A stretch of 5,947 nt of DNA, taken from contig CAJOFI010000178.1 of assembly GCA_905233595.1 (NCBI GenBank), positions 1-5,947 on the forward strand, read 5' to 3'. Position 1 is the first letter of the stretch, and each line of letters starts with the position of its first letter. The notes beneath the pieces were generated by a model, which saw only the letters and a list, made by a program, of their open reading frames with translations, was not told where the DNA came from and did not search any database. Both the position numbers and the translations under genes were made by a program. Of this stretch, positions 5,614 through 5,947 are shown one piece after another. The DNA is from an uncultured Oscillospiraceae bacterium. Its GTDB lineage: Bacteria; Bacillota; Clostridia; Oscillospirales; Oscillospiraceae.

Positions 5614-5645
5614 GGGTTTTCCTCCTGGTTCAGGGCCGAAGCGGA

Positions 5646-5756
5646 TCAGTCCTCACTCTCCCCCGCCGCCTCGAAATACTCCGATTCGGAGGCAAAGAGC
5701 TGGTATCTGCCGTTCATCAGTCCGTAATATCCGCTTGCTGTGAAATAACCGCGCAT
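5646..5756 (-). CDS. 36-residue mini-protein of unknown function
   Basis: ATG 5756-5754 to TGA 5648-5646 encodes MRGYFTASGYYGLMNGRYQL followed by FASESEYFEAAGESED. AAAGGAG lies nine bases before the ATG, good for this organism's pattern. The protein is rich in Tyr and Gly at the start and acidic at the end, with no membrane segment or signal. From memory, similar 35-40 residue proteins with a G-Y-x-G-x-x-G-x-Y-x-L-F-A-S-E pattern occur in gut Clostridia, but I cannot confirm that here. It precedes the PHP gene by 32 nt, so the two are probably co-transcribed; it may be a leader peptide or a stand-alone small protein. Because it is short, the call rests on the ribosome binding site, the clean frame and the context. 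Confidence 0.65.
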   Translation of the reverse strand: MRGYFTASGYYGLMNGRYQLFASESEYFEAAGESED

Positions 5757-5777
5757 CGCCGATCACTCCTTTTGTTT

Positions 5778-5803
5778 CTCATGGTCTCAGTATAAACCAT
5801 GAG
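5778..5803 (-). promoter_or_regulatory. Operator-like dyad around a -10 box upstream of the mini-protein
   Basis: CTCATGGT (5778-5785) and ACCATGAG (5796-5803) are exact inverted repeats with a 10-nt spacer. On the minus strand the spacer contains TTTATACT, with TATACT (5794-5789) as a possible -10 box. No clear -35 is seen 16-18 nt upstream. Transcription would start about 25 nt before the mini-protein ATG. The layout suits a dimeric repressor covering the -10 box, or else an RNA hairpin in the leader. Confidence 0.4.
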
Positions 5804-5851
5804 CTGTCCCATAGAACGGACTTTCAAAAGAAGAGACGACTTTTTTGATTT

Positions 5852-5947
5852 AGGAACTGTGCAGAAATAAATTGTGCAAAGATGGCGTAGGATTTTTCGC
5901 CTGTAGCGAGGCGGAAAATCGCAGGAATACTTTGTGTATTTCAAGAT
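5852..5947. repeat. Structured dispersed repeat, copy B (cut by window end)
   Basis: This copy matches copy A at 88 of 96 bases. GATTTTTCGCC (5891-5901) can pair with GGCGGAAAATC (5910-5920) through one G-T wobble, an 11-bp stem that copy A lacks. The final GAT (5945-5947) can instead pair with ATC (5918-5920), mirroring the longer outer stem of copy A. The rest of the element is outside the window. A minus-strand reading frame across it (YTKYSC, YRRKIL) is a by-product of the repeat, as it is in copy A. Confidence 0.75.

Noticed and set aside
5824..5847. Terminator-like TCAAAAG...CTTTTTTGA
   Set aside because: The pairing is short, AT-only and imperfect, with a long loop and no following U-tract on either strand.
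5717..5944. 75-codon minus-strand frame ending the window (YTKYSC, YRRKIL)
   Set aside because: It is derived from repeat copy B; the same peptide appears in copy A. The real gene here is the 36-residue frame at 5756-5646.

Overview
This GC-rich window (protein-coding parts roughly 60% GC by eye) comes from a Firmicutes-type bacterium, most likely a gut Clostridia/Oscillospirales (Ruminococcaceae-like) member. The evidence is AGGAGG-type ribosome binding sites, a bacterial glycogen synthase with a lysine/alanine-rich tail, a SleB-family hydrolase, a YxjI/LURP-one protein, and AT-rich dispersed intergenic repeats of a kind I associate with gut Clostridia. The taxonomic call is inference. Every supportable gene is on the minus strand, so transcription runs from high to low coordinates.

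Layout in transcription order. At 5852-5947 there is one copy of a structured repeat cut by the window end. A leader with a promoter-like dyad (5778-5803) precedes a 36-residue mini-protein (5756-5646). It is followed after 32 nt by a PHP-domain phosphoesterase of the RNase AM/YciV-TrpH type (5613-4759). A 119-nt gap holds two hairpins, the second of which buries the ribosome binding site of a membrane-anchored SleB-like cell-wall hydrolase (4639-4010). A strong sigma-A promoter, whose -35 box overlaps that gene's stop codon, drives a glycogen synthase gene (3924-2334). That gene is broken in this sequence by two short deletions. Close behind come a LURP-one/YxjI-like protein (2303-1809) and a GTG-started small protein (1794-1462) whose C-terminus is read through a second copy of the repeat (1498-1598) and a terminator-like perfect hairpin (1463-1497).

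The stretch 1064-1462 has no convincing gene. It holds a dispersed hairpin repeat, a pair of 11-bp direct repeats, and inverted repeats and promoter candidates for the last gene. That gene (1063 to beyond base 1) encodes a secreted protein with a signal peptide, two beta-helix-like segments and an acidic Glu/Thr repeat linker.

The genes do not form one obvious pathway: glycogen synthesis, RNA or nucleotide phosphoester hydrolysis, wall remodelling and a secreted surface protein are neighbours. I see no defence system, CRISPR array, transposase or RNA gene of known class. The best leads are the double-deleted glgA, the repeat pair with a compensatory stem change and its fusion to a gene end, the hairpin over the SleB-like start, and the mini-protein.
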